Source: Acidimicrobiaceae bacterium
GTDB lineage: Bacteria; Actinomycetota; Acidimicrobiia; Acidimicrobiales; RAAP-2
Length of the DNA stretch: 32,253 bases
Assembly (NCBI GenBank): GCA_003155915.1
Contig: PMFA01000013.1
Span: 1 to 32,253 of the forward strand
Direction: 5' to 3'
Under the pieces are notes generated by a model that saw only the letters and a program-made list of their open reading frames with translations, did not search any database and was not told the DNA's origin. The translations under genes and the position numbers were made by a program. Shown piece after piece: positions 31,836 through 32,253 of the stretch (its first letter is position 1; each line of letters begins with the position of its first letter).

Positions 31836-31837
31836 CC

Positions 31838-31862
31838 CGTGTTTTTTTGCACACACAACGCC
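31838..31862 (-). repeat. Right terminal inverted repeat
   Basis: Read inward on the minus strand it starts GGCGTTGTGTG, then TGC, an A7 run and CACG, pairing with the left repeat at 29518-29543. Confidence 0.8.
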
Positions 31863-31870
31863 ATGGATAT
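31863..31870 (+). repeat. Right target-site duplication of the transposon
   Basis: ATGGATAT, identical to 29510-29517. The 65 bases from here to the stop of the hydrolase gene hold nothing recognisable. Confidence 0.8.
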
Positions 31871-31935
31871 TCCGGCGACTCCTCAATTCTGCACCCTGGG
31901 GGACCGGAAATACAGTGATTTCAAGGAATTTCTCG

Positions 31936-32253
31936 TCAATCGACCAGGGCTTGGTAGACGAGTTGCTGCAGTTCTCGCCGAATCGAATAGGTGCCGCTCG
32001 GAAGCAGTTGCGTATAGAAACCAACGCACAGATCCTCGGCCGGATCGACCCAGAAGACCGTCGACGCGGCGCCGCCCCACGAGAAGGTCCCCTCCGACGT
32101 GAGGCTCTTGTTCTTCACCGAGTCGATGACGACCGAGAAACCGAGTCCGAAGCCGATTCCGGCGTAACTGGTCTCGGAGAACGAGTCGGTCGCGAACTCT
32201 TCGAGGTCGGCGTCGTTCGGAAGGTGGTTGTGGGTCATCAACTCGAGCGTGCG
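31936..32253 (-). CDS. Serine beta-lactamase-like hydrolase, C-terminal part
   Basis: The last roughly 105 residues of a protein that continues beyond the window, so the start is not seen. FGLGFSVVIDSV followed by SEGTFSWGGAASTVFWVDPAEDLCVGFYTQLLP is the C-terminal signature of the beta-lactamase class C / esterase (EstB-like) family, with WGG standing in for the KTG/HxG motif. The catalytic SxxK and YxN would be upstream. Same strand as recA; the transposon sits between the two. Esterase, transacylase or peptidase activity are all possible. Confidence 0.85.
   Translation of the reverse strand, partial: RTLELMTHNHLPNDADLEEFATDSFSETSYAGIGFGLGFSVVIDSVKNKSLTSEGTFSWGGAASTVFWVDPAEDLCVGFYTQLLPSGTYSIRRELQQLVYQALVD

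Larger units (their letters stand above)
29518..31862 (-). mobile_element. IS1595-family transposon with passenger genes and a tRNA-like gene
   Basis: A 2,345-bp unit delimited by imperfect terminal inverted repeats and flanked by the 8-bp direct repeat ATGGATAT. Content from left to right: a 46-codon acidic protein gene and a two-helix membrane protein gene (plus strand), the transposase (minus), a LexA-type box, a hairpin, a class II tRNA gene (minus), DnaA-box-like nonamers and the right repeat. Base composition is visibly less GC-rich than the chromosome around it. It sits in the gap between recA and a beta-lactamase-like gene, and removing it together with one duplication would restore an ordinary intergenic region. 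Transposase, ends and duplication all look intact, so the insertion may be recent. Strand is given as that of the transposase. Confidence 0.85.

Noticed and set aside
30372-32102. A 576-codon plus-strand frame across the transposase complement, the tRNA and the right transposon end.
   Set aside because: It is antisense to an intact IS1595 transposase and to the hydrolase gene, and crosses the tRNA and the terminal repeat, so it is a chance frame.

Overview
The window looks like a chromosomal segment of a GC-rich actinobacterium. An Acidimicrobiia-like lineage is my best guess, but it is only an inference. Three things point this way: the actinobacterial type of LexA box (CGAAC-N4-GTTCG) in front of recA, the mycobacteria-like grouping of cdd, deoA, add, a pmmB-type mutase and a purine nucleoside phosphorylase, and a dominant leaderless gene architecture. 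At least a dozen genes start 6-7 nt after a TANNNT hexamer. Most of the sequence is dense housekeeping and catabolic gene content with start/stop overlaps.

Layout. 42-2026 (minus): a tryptophan-to-kynurenine pair (tryptophan 2,3-dioxygenase, kynureninase). 2063-3742 (minus): ABC-F translation factor EttA, divergent from a DHA2-type MFS exporter (3824-5311). 5432-18287: a nucleoside and sugar block. It holds pseudouridine degradation (psuK, psuG), then divergently cdd-deoA and add. Facing them is a long minus-strand run rmlB-rmlC-deoC-aldehyde dehydrogenase-short ALDH homologue-purine nucleoside phosphorylase-phosphohexomutase. rmlA is divergent from rmlB. Together these genes release bases from nucleosides, turn (deoxy)ribose-1-phosphate into 5-phosphates, cleave deoxyribose-5-phosphate to glyceraldehyde-3-phosphate and acetaldehyde, and oxidise the acetaldehyde. 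18363-19750: an ECF sigma factor and a translationally coupled single-pass membrane protein. 19772-22361: a small two-helix membrane protein, a crotonase-fold protein and an Xaa-Pro aminopeptidase. 22365-25015: two tandem, clearly paralogous cytochromes P450 and a 3Fe-4S ferredoxin behind a palindromic operator-like site. 25133-28259: SerB, an MFS exporter and a hexapeptide-repeat acetyltransferase. 28351-29406: recA with a perfect LexA palindrome upstream.

The unusual part is 29510-31870. It is an intact-looking IS1595-family transposon of 2,345 bp (29518-31862) with 25-bp imperfect terminal inverted repeats and a perfect 8-bp direct repeat (ATGGATAT) on both sides. It is inserted two bases beyond the recA LexA palindrome. 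Besides a complete transposase it carries a 46-codon acidic protein, a two-helix membrane protein of unknown function, and a LexA box of its own upstream of the transposase. It also carries a well-folded class II (serine-type) tRNA gene whose anticodon loop reads GAA, a phenylalanine anticodon, and whose T-loop has C instead of T at position 55. A transposon that carries a tRNA-like gene with clashing identity elements, together with an SOS-type operator, is the most likely undescribed system here. Beyond it, the 3' part of a serine beta-lactamase-like hydrolase runs off the window end.
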